Positions 42,052 to 52,640 of a stretch of DNA of 64,000 nt are shown here, piece by piece (positions within the stretch are counted from its first letter, which is position 1; every line of letters starts with the position of its first letter). The position numbers and the translations under genes are program-made. This stretch comes from Tremella fuciformis (taxonomy: Eukaryota; Basidiomycota; Tremellomycetes; Tremellales; Tremellaceae): contig CP136491.1 of the NCBI GenBank assembly GCA_032768795.1, positions 1,984,001 through 2,048,000 on the forward strand, in the 5' to 3' direction. The notes below the pieces were generated by a model that was given only the letters and a program-made list of their open reading frames with translations, was not told the DNA's origin and made no database searches.

Positions 42052-43554
42052 ATGCCTCATTTGACAGAGCAGATCTTTAAAGGATGTTGGCAACAATTTG
42101 CATCTACAGGGAGAAAACAAGCGTATAAATATGCTGGAGTCCCTGTGTTGCTTAAGTCTGTAAACATAATCTTGGAGCTTTTAACCACAGACAATCCTAT
42201 TATGGAGGCCAGCTGTGATACAAACAGTGAAAGGTATGCCACAGCAGATGGCAGCATGTACCAGGCCTGGTCTGACAGTGTTTATGACCTTGTGCAAAAG
42301 ATTGATGCCAAAAGCACTACCTCTGCACTCTTAAAACTGCTTCAGGAAATGGATCTTGATCAACCAGACAATCATGTCAACCGTGACTTTGACATACTGT
42401 ATCAACGAGCTGTTGAGAATGGTTTGACCTTTTCATTGAAAAAGGGCCATGTCACTGTATACATGCCAAGCAGCTACATTCCAAAAGGCACCAGGGAAGA
42501 GAAACAAAGAGAACTTGATCGCATCACACAGAATGTCAGCGCAGAGCTCATAGCCCGTTGTGTTCAAAGGATGTCCCACCAAAGAGAGACAACAGGGATA
42601 TATGGGCTCTCCATCCTGGCCAGAGTGATTTCAAGCACAATTACCCGTGGCATGAAAAGCAGGGACAGTTTCTGGTCTTGTCAGGAATTTCCAGTTGTGG
42701 AACCCTTGGATTCCGACAACATCCCCAGGCAGTCAGACAGCTCCAACATGCTTACAAGCATCCGGCTGAAAGAACTGCTGTTCAAATTTTCCAAAGACTG
42801 GGAGACTATCAAGCTAAGGTCTGGGCCTCCATCCACTTGGATACTTTCAAAAGGCATGATTCAGCCTCCTGGGAATCTTATGGGAATCTCATCTACATGT
42901 CCCAGATTAACTGGTAAAGATGTCCTGAATGCAGTGATTTCCGTTACAAAGGATTTAACTAGAACAACCCACCAACTGAAAGCCCTGATGGCAAGCAAAG
43001 GGTACAGAAGCATGGAGGACCTAAAGTTGAAAGCTGAAAACCACCAGAGACTTCTCGCCAGTGCAGTTGTCTCAGGCCAACATGTGGCTGAGCTCAGACA
43101 CCAAAATGAGTCTTTACAGGGTCATCTGCAGAAATCGCAAGCGGGATTCCCGCAAGATGTGTGTGGGGATCTCAGCTCAGTTCAGGAGAAATATCCCGCT
43201 TTGGCCAATCAGCTACAGTCAAAATTAAGTCAGAATCAGCAAAGAAGCTTAAATCGCTTCTGCCAAGATCTCCATTCAGGAGCAGCAGATCAAAATGTCA
43301 GTGGGATCTTTGATGCACCCCTATTTTACACATACGAAGAGAAGTCTGTGAGAGCCAAACTGAACTCCTTGGACAATGAGACCAAACCAGTTCTATGCAA
43401 TGATTCATTCTCAATAGAGCTGACTGACTACAAGTATCCACTTCTTGATGTGTTCAGCCACTCCATTGATGAGAAACTATCCCGGAAAGAGCAGCCTTCC
43501 GCATTCAACATCAAGAAATTTCTGAACGACCACAAAGCACAGCAGACTCTATAA
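42052..43554 (+). CDS. Intron-free orphan protein, 500 aa
   Basis: One continuous ORF starts at an ATG only two codons after an in-frame TAA. There are no splice signals and codon use is A/T-rich, unlike the GC-rich, intron-rich host genes. The sequence is mixed alpha/beta in feel: KQAYKYAGVPVLLKSVNIIL near the start, ENGLTFSLKKGHVTVYMPSS near residue 130, and a coiled-coil-like stretch near residues 330-375 (LKLKAENHQRLLASAVV, then RHQNESLQGHLQ). No catalytic motif, signal or membrane segment is recognised. It lies between LTR copies, so it may have arrived with a repeat or by transfer. A viral or selfish-element origin was considered but cannot be shown. Function unknown. Confidence 0.6.
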   Translation: MPHLTEQIFKGCWQQFASTGRKQAYKYAGVPVLLKSVNIILELLTTDNPIMEASCDTNSERYATADGSMYQAWSDSVYDLVQKIDAKSTTSALLKLLQEMDLDQPDNHVNRDFDILYQRAVENGLTFSLKKGHVTVYMPSSYIPKGTREEKQRELDRITQNVSAELIARCVQRMSHQRETTGIYGLSILARVISSTITRGMKSRDSFWSCQEFPVVEPLDSDNIPRQSDSSNMLTSIRLKELLFKFSKDWETIKLRSGPPSTWILSKGMIQPPGNLMGISSTCPRLTGKDVLNAVISVTKDLTRTTHQLKALMASKGYRSMEDLKLKAENHQRLLASAVVSGQHVAELRHQNESLQGHLQKSQAGFPQDVCGDLSSVQEKYPALANQLQSKLSQNQQRSLNRFCQDLHSGAADQNVSGIFDAPLFYTYEEKSVRAKLNSLDNETKPVLCNDSFSIELTDYKYPLLDVFSHSIDEKLSRKEQPSAFNIKKFLNDHKAQQTL

Positions 43555-43753
43555 CTTCAACCCTGACACTGTATAGCACAAAAGACAGGCTTCTTTGGGA
43601 TTGCATGTGCAACCCATTTGTTTGTAGGATATGTATATTTGAAAACTTGATTCCAGGACCGCTTGAGAGGACCAAATTATTATTATAGCATCATCCCAGG
43701 GTATCAATATTGTGGAAAGTGGCTGGCTGGACAATGACTTGGCGCATCACCAC

Positions 43754-44400
43754 TGTTATGAGCCCGGCCGGTTGTCGACTGATGAACCCTCCCACATGTG
43801 CTCTCTGTTGGTCTGTTGCTGTTCTCCACAAGAAGGTGTAACCTACAGCCTCTTGCATGTCAACAACACAACTGCACCGTCAATCACAATCCATGGGACT
43901 CATTAGCAAGATGGTAAGGATGGTCTACAGGCATGGGCTTGTTTATATATTGCCCCCTCTTGGCCTCTGCACCGCCTCGGGTTTTCTCCAGGAAACATCA
44001 TCCTCAATGTCATGGGGTCAGGCCATAAGGCCCTCTCACGTGTGCTCTCTGTTGGTCTGTTCCTGGTCTCCACAAGAAGGTGTATCCTACAACCTCTTGT
44101 GCATCAACAACATGGCTGTGCCGCCAATCTCTATCTATGGGACTCAATACCATGGTGCTAAGGACCGTCTATGGGTGTGAGCTTGTATGTATAACGCTGG
44201 TGCCCCCCTCTGCACTGCCTCGGAATTTCTCCTTGAAACACCGTCAACGAGACTCAAGCTCTAGAGTTGTCAAGGCTCCTCAAGGCTCCTTGAGGGTATT
44301 TGAGCATGGACGAGGTGCTCCTGTGTCTGACAGGCATGCTGAGCTGGGACAAAGGTCATAAGCGTGCATTGGTAATCATGGAGGCGTGGCCAATGTGACA
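43754..44400 (+). repeat. LTR, family Y, with internal duplication
   Basis: 647 bp, TGTTATGAGC...CAATGTGACA. About 235 bp (roughly 43786-44023) is repeated in tandem at about 44029-44260, each copy with the CTCTCTGTTGGTCTGTT block. No matching target duplication was found at its ends. Confidence 0.6.
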
Positions 44401-44405
44401 ATCAA

Positions 44406-44517
44406 TGAGGCTCAAGCCTCCAAGTTGTCAAGGCTCATCAAGGCTTGTTGAAACCACTCAAGGGTCAATGGTGTTGTCATGTGCATGACAGCCATGCTGA
44501 GCTGGGATGGGGGTTTT
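44406..44517 (+). repeat. Truncated LTR Y fragment, left piece
   Basis: A second copy of the Y 3' part follows the 647-bp copy directly. It is interrupted after GTTTT (44513-44517) and resumes at 45680. Confidence 0.6.
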
Positions 44518-45674
44518 TGTCACGATCGACGGAATCGTAGCTCTGAGGCAATGGGATTCCGGTCACCTGTTGCCCGCTCAGCACTTGCTATGAGTGATGC
44601 ATTCGGACTTACCTGTTGCCCGCTCAGCACTTGCTATGAGTGATGAGGAGGGCAACAGGCGGCGGCATTCTACAAGGTCGTCGAGGGTGTCGGCGTTATA
44701 AGCGGAGTTATCGTTGGTGGCAGCTTCTCTGCCTCGTCGAGGGTGAACCTCGTCGAGGCACAACCTCGTCGAGGATCGAGTAGCCTCGACGAGGTTACTC
44801 GAAGATGAGTCAAGCTCATGTGAGCGTACCACCTATTTCCGTCGACGATACCTCTCTGTCTCTGTCGAAAGGCCCGTCACTGGGTGACCGAGACTCTTCG
44901 ACTTCGGCGAGGTTGGGCGAGGCTAGGGGAGAAGAGGGCGAGGGCAAGGGCTTGGAGGACTTGTAGAATCTCAACGAGTGTTGACGAGGATAGCCAAGGT
45001 TGGCTAGGGAAGGCGAGACTAGACAAGGCGAACCGACAAGTGCTAGACCTTAGCAGCTGTTGGCGGGACGGAGCGAGAGAGAGTAAGTGAGGGAGTAGTC
45101 CCATGCAACTCAATTGCAAGAGTACTGGAGTTCTACGAGGGCTCTGCGAGCCTTCAGTATCCTACAGCCCGTCCCATCGTCTCTGCGACTGTCTCTGCAA
45201 GCTCGGCGAGCCCTTGGCGCATCCACGTTGAGCCCATTGTTGTCTTGTTTCCCTTCTGTCGAGTTTGCCGCATCCGGCAAACTCGCTGAGTAAGCATCGA
45301 AGATGACTATTGTTCTTCGACGGCGGGCATGGCAAGCGCGGCGAGCTTTGGAGAGCTCCTTGCTGTCGACTAGAGCTGCGGTGTCGGCGGGACTTAGCTG
45401 TGCGAGAGATGTATCCTTTTGTCTGACGAATGCGGTAATTTCACGTGGGTTGGTCTCGACGAGTCGCGGCGAGCTTCGGCGAGCGCCGACGAGTGCTCGA
45501 CTCACGTTCCTTTGGCTCGGTGTTGCTCGGTCTTGGTGATGCTTCGGTGTCATTCACGTGGGTCGGTCTCGACAAGTCGCGGCGAGCTTTGGCGAGCGCC
45601 GACAAGTGCTTGACTCACGTTCCTTTGGCTCGGTGTTGCTCGGTCTTGGTGATGCTTTGGTGTCATTCGTGACA
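44518..45674 (+). repeat. Solo LTR, family X, carrying a copia solo LTR
   Basis: Ends TGTCACGAT...ATTCGTGACA. GTTTT lies on both sides (44513-44517, 45675-45679). Without the inserted copia LTR and its duplication it is 834 bp. A unit of about 112 bp is repeated in tandem near 45437-45662. The part 44880-45170 is present in inverted orientation at about 63522-63860. Confidence 0.75.
44527..44844 (-). repeat. Copia solo LTR (TSD ACGAT)
   Basis: 318 bp, nearly identical to the LTRs of the full copia element (one T to G change seen near the left end). It has the same CGACGG...CCGTCG ends and lies between ACGAT duplications at 44522-44526 and 44845-44849. It is a recombination remnant of a second insertion. 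Confidence 0.95.
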
Positions 45675-45679
45675 GTTTT

Positions 45680-45720
45680 AAACGTGCATTGGTGATGACA
45701 GAGGCCTCGCCAACATGACA
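45680..45720 (+). repeat. Truncated LTR Y fragment, right piece
   Basis: Continues the Y sequence interrupted at 44517 (AAACGTGCATTGGTGATGAC...), ending in CAACATGACA. Confidence 0.6.
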
Positions 45721-47173
45721 ACATGGTATGATCCGGTCACCATTGCTACCCATACAGGCCCCAATTGTCTGCCACCCTGTTACGAACCTGCAACTCGGCT
45801 CGTAACACAAGCCATCAAGCCGCAGACAAAAGGGCACAAGACAACCAGTCCCTTCAGCCAACAAGAGGACAAAAACCTCATCCAAGACACGCCAGCCTGG
45901 ACTCACCGCCCCAGGGCCTTATACCTTTGGATGAGATCAAATACAATAAGCAGGCCTGGCATAACCCGAGTTCCACTCAGGGGACGCACCGCAAACCTGC
46001 TCGGCTGAGGTACAAGCAAACTCTCCTTGCTCATGGCCTATTGTTTGCATAAAAGGAGCTTATTGTCCCCCCAGGGACTAAGACGGTGCAAGGAGAGAGA
46101 ACAATAGAAAGGGAGGCAAGGAGCACGGTTACATGATTACTCAGCATGCGTCAAGATGGGTGGCAAATCCCTTACAGCGTTCATAGCTCAAAGACTATAT
46201 AAAGCGGCCACTCTGGCTGCAGAGATCTTTTCCCCAGAGATCGATTCTTGTAGTTACTTTTCATAGCTTCCTTGCACTCGAGTCTGCCTCCTTGCGCACC
46301 CGGCCTCGAGCGCCCTTCAACTTCAACCCTCAACTGTCCGGTACGTCCCAGACTGTACTTCCTCTTACCTCCGTGTGCGTATCACCCGTCCACCTACCTT
46401 GGCTAGCTACCAAGGCTAGGTTGTAACACACCCGCATCACAACGCCCCAAGCTGGTATACCGGAAGAGTTCACTCTCCAAGCTGGAACACGGGGGGGTCT
46501 ACTACCAGGTGACGCCAGGTGCAATCAGGGACTACCAGGTGAAGTTAGGTGATGCCAGGTGACTCCAAGTGGAACTAGGAACCCAGGCCAATCTGTACTG
46601 GCACCAAGGTGGCAGCCCAGAGTCAGGTGGAGTGAGTGGCAACTCCAGGTGAAGGGTGTCATGATGGGCACGACATGTCCAACGTACCCTTGATAAACCG
46701 AGTTTGGGTTAGGGATTAACCAGAACTTGGGGCGCAAATATCCTTTTGGGATATTATTCCTCACCATGAAAGACCTTGACCATGACCATTGTTATAAAGG
46801 GGTTGCGCACACTGATTTGCCACTCAGTCCGTAGACATATATAAAGACCCTACTTCTTGGTCCTTCTCCCCAAGGGACAATCTATGACAAGTCACACCTA
46901 GTCTTAGAGCCTTGGACTGAGCCCCTCTTCGCTTGCTTTGTCTTTACCTCTACTCGCCACAACACCTATCTCCGTGAGATCCTTCGAGCACTTTGACCAT
47001 CAAAATTCACACCAAGGCCTATGTGGATTGTCAACTCTCCTATGCCGTCCAATCAAGCCACAGTGTAAGTGGTTGTACTCCATTGCCTTATGTACAATCC
47101 AAGCTTGCCACATCATGACCACTGCCATCTACTTGTTGCTGGACCTGAAGGTTGTTGGGTTCAAATTGTAACA
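45721..47173 (+). repeat. LTR, family Z, inverted copy with two insertions
   Basis: Matches the reverse complement of 41075-41747, starting near TGATCCGGTCACCATTGC and ending in CAAATTGTAACA. It is interrupted by LTR W (45778-46438) and by a piece of about 130 bp near 46650-46783 that is absent from the other copy. It contains TATATATAAAG near 46847. Confidence 0.65.
45778..46438 (+). repeat. Solo LTR, family W
   Basis: 661 bp, TGTTACGAAC...GGTTGTAACA, with CACCC on both sides (45773-45777, 46439-46443). Joining the flanks restores the Z sequence. It has TATATAAAG near 46196. Confidence 0.85.
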
Positions 47174-47276
47174 CAAAGCTACTTCTCTCCTTCTCTGCCA
47201 TGTGGCCTCCCAACTACCCCTACCTCTGTTGGTATGAGGGGGTTGTATCAAGAGGTATAAGCCAGCTGTCATGACG

Positions 47277-47927
47277 GCACCTCAGGCAGAACAGCTGCAT
47301 GATGTCATGACTATGATCAGATCCCAGCCCAACCTATTACCTCGGGTCATCAACTTGACGACATCACTTCTTCGACCTATGATGTCAGACATCGACCGAT
47401 GTAATCACTTCCTCGCTATCGATGAGATCAAGCTCCAACTGTTACTGTAAGAAGTAATTGCAACATGAGGATTCCGATGTAGGTTCGATTTGATATGGAA
47501 AACAGTTGGATGAACAGGAAAAACATGGATGCGTGAAAAAGATATATTCCCTGTACTTTTGTCACGTCGGACATGACACCGCCACCTTGCAGGCCTATAT
47601 GTACCACAAACCGCGAGTCTCGGTCAGACTCGGGTTATCGTGACCCTTTTGGTGCAGTGGTATTAGCTGGACAGTGCAATAGCTATGTGGTAGGTTATTG
47701 GCATTGTTACAACTTTCTTCTGTAGTTCTCTTTTCTCCAGCAATGGATCTCATTCTTTCTTTCCATCGATCAGTCACACAGTTGGTTCTAACCCAACAAC
47801 CACAGTTCCCTCCGGAGTTGTCTTCTTGCTTTACGAGCCAGAGACTAGCCCTATCAGTACTACTTCATTAGACTGCGGCCCTCAGTCTTCCGGTCGGTTT
47901 CAGCCACCAACCCTCTAGCGCGTGACA
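47277..47927 (+). repeat. Solo LTR, family V
   Basis: 651 bp, TGTCATGACGG...GCGCGTGACA, flanked by CCAGC and CCAGG (4 of 5). A block near 47630-47715 (CTTTTGGTGCAGTGGTATTAG) has a diverged relative at about 58880-58960. Confidence 0.65.
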
Positions 47928-47972
47928 CCAGGCCAATGCATAAACATAGTAAGAGCGTTGCATAAGGCACCC

Positions 47973-48989
47973 CTACTGAGCAGGGGGGCCTATGGACAGT
48001 GCTGGAGTGAATTGTAGCTTGACAGTACCTGGGAAAGTTTCCTCAGATTCAATCCATTTTTGGTCCACTCTCAGCTGCTCAGGCCCAGCTTCTAGGGGAT
48101 CAAAGTAGTCTGAGGAAGGCACAAAGGTGGACATATTGCTCCTGGCTAACGAATCATAATCCTCTCTTTTTATCCAAACCTTCTTGAGCACTCCTGCCAC
48201 ACACGCACGATCAGTGTGAAAGTTGCACATGTCTTGCCCAAAGGTTGTCCAGAAGGCATTGCTTCTGGCCACAGTTGACAGAGGAACAGAGTGCTCATCA
48301 GCATACTTGCGCGCAGCAATGTTTAACTCGTATTGCATCTCATCTGCTTCAGCCTGAGCAAAGATTGGATGGAGAGAATAATACTTGGTTCCAGCCACAT
48401 TGTTGACCCATCCGGAGAGTGTAAAAGTCATTTCATCCCCATTGTCAGATTTTGTAAAGCAGTTGATGTTGTTAGGCATCACCAGGAGGTCTCCTGGTTG
48501 AGCCTGTGCTGGCTCTGTGGGCTTTGGGTTGACTTCGTTGGTCCAGGTGGCAAACCCCTCAACATTCAGTGGCCAGCGGTCGGGGTTTGCTTCCTTCATC
48601 CGCGTGCGGGTGAAATTACATACCAGCTTGGGAGTCGGTGTATCGGTGAAAGCCCAGGGGCTAACGCAAATTGCAGTCTTGGTCAACTTGGTAGAGTATA
48701 CCATTTCTGCAAATATGTTGTGCAGGAAATCAGGCATGTCCACGGTTCAGTCAAAGCCCTCATCAAAGCCATCTGAAGAGCGCTTTGCCTGCCAGCGAGT
48801 GACGTGTCTCAACACAAAGTATGCCTTTTCTGACACAAAAACTTGAGAAGGGTCTGTTGAATCACTAAATAGTTTACTGATTCTTGTTTCCCATGACAGG
48901 CAGCTTCTGTCTAGGTCTTTGTTGGTACCCCTGGTTCCCACATGTTCAGGCAGGCTGTCAAACTTATATCTTAAGGGTGCACTGGACAT
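47973..48989 (-). pseudogene. Unknown family, member B (in-frame TGA)
   Basis: A 339-codon frame from ATG 48989 to a stop at 47973, with one internal TGA at 48747-48749. The frame continues unchanged after it with TVDMPDFLHNIFAEMVY, and member A has a sense codon (TCA) at the equivalent place. Conserved blocks: PDRWPLNVEGF, GDLLVMPNN, FTLSGW, HPIFAQAEADEMQ, FWTTFGQDMCNF, EDYDSLARSNMSTFVP and VKLQFTPAL. No known domain is recognised. It is either a recent pseudogene or a gene using readthrough or an unseen intron. Function unknown. Confidence 0.6.
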
Positions 48990-49635
48990 GTTGGGTCAAG
49001 ACTGATGATGAGGATAGGCCAAGTAGAAGTGTCAGGGAAATTGTGCTTACTTTGCCCTGGTATCTACTGCTTCATTTTGCTTTTCATACATGGACGCTTG
49101 CCTAGCCCAGCTACATTCTGGCGGCGCTCCCTTGTGCGCGCCTTCTACAAACATGCTTGGGTGGTCTGGGCCCTTGGAGCTCATTGTGAAGGGAGACAAG
49201 GTGATATCTGGAATTCTCAGTTAGCCAGACTTACCTTTGTTGCCAACTCCCCAACTCATCAATGCAAGTGTGGACAAATACTTGCCTGACAGCTGCTTTT
49301 TCCAACGCTCCCTTCTGCGTCTTCCAAAGACATGCTTCGGTGGTCAAGGTCGATGGAGCTCATGTCAAAGGTTGCTGGGCAAACTCTCCATGACGTATTT
49401 TAGGTCAAAAGACCTCAAGAGAAGCGTAGACTGACATAATTCCACATCCTTCAGAGATGTGCATTACGAGGAAACGAATTGTGAGGAGCGCACTGAGGCA
49501 TTTGCCCTGGTCTTATGCCTCGAACAGCTCACGAATCACTCCTAAGGTTGCCGATCACGGAAATGTGAAAAGGATATTTGATACATCTCATGTCGCGCGA
49601 TACAGTTGACCTCGGTCTACTTCTTTTGACACCTA
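48990..49635. other. Intergenic between member B and catalase
   Basis: No gene. Two diverged copies of a segment of about 80 bp (near 49120-49200 and 49300-49380, each with CGCTCCCTT and ACATGCTT.GGTGGTC) form a degenerate direct repeat. Confidence 0.45.
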
Positions 49636-51627
49636 TTAAGCCGCGACCTTGGCGGGGGCGCCGTTGTCAAACTTGACATTCTTGGAGATGTCCATCCCAT
49701 TGGCAGGGATCTTCTGCTTGCCCATACCGTTGTGCGAGCCATTAAACTTCATATCGACCTGGACGTCAGACGCGTCCCTGCGCAGCGCCGTGAGTATACT
49801 CACAATCGAGTCGTAGCCTTTGATTTTCATGGCCTTCTCGAGACCCTCGGCAATATCAGGCGAGACTTGGCGGAAGATAGCGATCTGGCGTTTCTTGATC
49901 TCGTCGACGGTGCACTTGCCCATATGGCCAGAAACCGTCTCGATGAAGCGCTTCTTCTCCTCGTCACTGAAAACTTTCTGCCACAAAGCCCCTACTGGTC
50001 AGCCGATCGATCACTGGGTCCAAGGGTGAGGAGACGCACGAGGGGCGTTGAAGTCCTCCGGGCGGATTTCGCTGAGGAAGCTGACGGCCTCGCCGACAAA
50101 CTTGCCGTGTACCTCGTTGATATCATATCTGGGCTTCTTGAAGCCGATCGGCTCGATCGACGAAAGATAATTAGGCCTGCCGCCCTGGTTGAAGAATGCC
50201 ATGGCGCCGTCACGCTGGAAGTTGGCCATGGAGTATGGGCACACGGGCTGGTTGACAGGGAGCTGCTGGTAGTTGACGCCGATGCGGTGTCGATGGGCAT
50301 CGGGGTACGAGAAGAGACGAGACTGGAGGACGGGGTCGGCGGAGGGCTCGATACCGGGGACCATGTGAGAGGGGTTGAAGGCGACCTGCTCGACCTCGGC
50401 AAAGTAGTTGGCGGCGTTCTGGTTGAGGGTGAACTTGCCGATGGTTCGGAGAGGGTAGTCTTTGTGCGGCCAGATGTGCGTGAGGTCAAAGACGTTGATA
50501 CGCTTCTGCTCCCATGCCTCCTCGGCCTGCTTCTGAGTCATCGTCTGGACCTTCATGGTCCACGAGGGGAAGTCGCCGTTCTGGATGGCGTAGTAGAGGT
50601 CCTTCTGACCGTGGTCGTTGGAGCTACAAATCAGGGCCGGGCTCTCACAAACGATCGGAATACATACCACTCCGCCGCCTCGTCAGCAGTAAGGTTCTTT
50701 ATACCCTGGTCCGAAATGAGGTGGAACTGGGCATAGACCCAGCTTCCATCCTCCTTGACGATCTTGAGGGTGTGGCCGTAGAAGCCGTGCATGAATCGCC
50801 AGCCGTTCGGAATCCCGCGGTCGCCCATGAGGATCATGAACTGATGCACCGACTCGGGGTTTTGGCTGGCATAGTCCCAGAACGCAGTCGAGTCATCGTC
50901 ACCGCTGAGGTGGGTTGCGGGGTCGCGCTTTTGGGTATGAATGAAGTGGGGGAACTTGGCGGGATCGCGAAGGCTGGGCGTCAGCATCTCTCCCGGCCAC
51001 AAGAGGGAGGTGCTGACAAAAACACCGGCGTGTTGTTGGCGACAAAGTCCCAGTTGCCCTCTGCCGTCTTGAACTTGACGGCGAAGCCTCGGGGGTCACT
51101 GAGGCTTAGTAGGACTGACAAAAGGTGTAAATGAGGACGAACCGTGCCACATCCGAAGAGCCAGACTCGCGGCCGACGGTGGAAAACCGAACGGTGACGG
51201 GACATTTGACGCCTTTCTTGAACATGTCGGCACAGCAGAGGTCCTCGAGACCGTCGGTGCATTCCCATTGGCCATGTGCGCCAGAACCCTTGGCATGGAC
51301 AACACGCTCGGGAATTCTGCGTATCAGAGATACGCTTATCGTGATTGTGGCAAACTTACCGCTCGCGGTCAAAGTGCGAGAGAAGGTCAATCAGGTGGAA
51401 ATCCTGCAGGAGGAGAGGACCATCGAGACCGGCTCGTTGAGCCATGTACGGGTGAGGCATGGGCACGCCATTGCTCGTGGTGTACACGCTGCTCATGAGA
51501 AACGCGCCGAGTAGAGGAGGACGACGCACGTCTGCTCAGACTTCAGCTCCCTGTCCTGCTCGTAGTTTCGCATCGTAGGCGAGGGCTTGTCCCCATTGGC
51601 GTGACCGTCCATTCCCTTTGCGCTCAT
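49636..51627 (-). CDS. Catalase (monofunctional haem)
   Basis: It decomposes hydrogen peroxide. Seven exons are proposed: 51627-51530, 51488-51360, 51316-51143, 51098-51018, 50973-50668, 50623-50040 and 49991-49636. They total 1728 nt, or 575 aa. The distal His lies in [17 protein letters not shown]/haem-pocket region [12 protein letters not shown] is followed by DPRGFAVKF. The catalytic Asn is in the region ending HGFYGHTLK. The proximal haem ligand Tyr lies in [12 protein letters not shown]. It is a short-chain form without the flavodoxin-like extension of large-subunit catalases. No clear C-terminal SKL-type peroxisomal signal is present (it ends APAKVAA), so it is probably cytosolic. It borders the repeat-rich region. 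Confidence 0.95.
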
Positions 51628-52640
51628 GTTGTCGTTCGTGGCGAGAGATTGCTGTGACCGGAAAAAGAGACAGTAGAGAACAAAGACGTGAACCCTTTGT
51701 ACTATGTACTGGTCCTCAAGGGGAAGATCTCGGGTGCAACCTTCTACGGCGGATGTAGATACCGTCGGCGGAGGTGACTAGTCAAGGTAAGAGATGAGGA
51801 GTGCGATTTCATGCCATTGGAATTGACGTCATTGGCCCATGAAAGACTTGCGACGTCAGCGATGATCGAGAGATCACGTGTCTTCAGGAACGCAGCAGGG
51901 CGTAAGGCACGGGCGAGAGAAGCAGCAATGCCAAGGGGGCCCATACGACAGCCCATCTCATCTCAATGCATACTCTAACATCTGTCTGTCGCTATGAAGT
52001 ATCACCTAGGCGGCTCGACGCGGTGCCAGTCCCATATGACCTGCTGGCAGTATGCGCAGAGGTACAGCTCGACGGTGTATCCGGCCGCATCGGTCGCCTT
52101 GAAGATTTGCACGACGCAATTCTCTGCCTCTCAGCTCTCCATCGACACTGACATCGCGTTCGGCGGCACGAACGGTGGATGTTCTGGCCCATGGCGTTGC
52201 CCGAGCAGTTGGTGAGGTCGAGGCTCATCTTCCGTGCTGCGTCCAGGGGGTCCGAGTACGTGCTGGTGTCGTGCGTGATGCGAGTGGTTTGTCGGGTGGT
52301 CTGACCCCTTCAGTTGCGCCGTGGACGGCTTTAGTACATGTCAGCGGCGTGGCCGAGTACATGCTCGTGGGCCATCTCGACACCAGAAGCATTGACACTT
52401 CACCACCTCATTCAGATGCCAAGGAGAGACGCAACGGCGAGCGAGCCCATCGGCCCCCATGGGTACTTGTCGATTGCTCGTCGGGATTCTTCGGCGCTGT
52501 CAATGTGTCAGGTTGCGTCAGGGTCGCCACCGGTTGTCAACCGGCCGGGTCAAAGCTCGGACCTGAGCGACATTCCAGTCACGTCCAACAATTTATATGT
52601 ATCTCATCTCATCTGCCCAGACATCTGCCACCCTCTCAAG
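51628..52640. other. Intergenic, with a possible small minus-strand exon
   Basis: Mostly promoter regions of the flanking divergent genes. On the minus strand 52130-52002 reads NCVVQIFKATDAAGYTVELY then LCAYCQQVIWDWHRVEPPR and stops. This looks like a real protein end with a CxxC pair. The frame upstream has a TGA, and I could not place a convincing splice, so it is left uncalled. Confidence 0.35.

Noticed and set aside
42052..43554. Orphan as an integrated RNA-virus gene
   Set aside because: Intron-free and A/T-rich, but no viral motif or neighbouring polymerase-like sequence was seen.
46690..46715. Single TTAGGG followed by ATTAACC, as a possible telomere relic
   Set aside because: Only one unit; no tandem array.
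49732..50736. 334-codon plus-strand ORF
   Set aside because: Antisense to the catalase exons, crossing a catalase intron.
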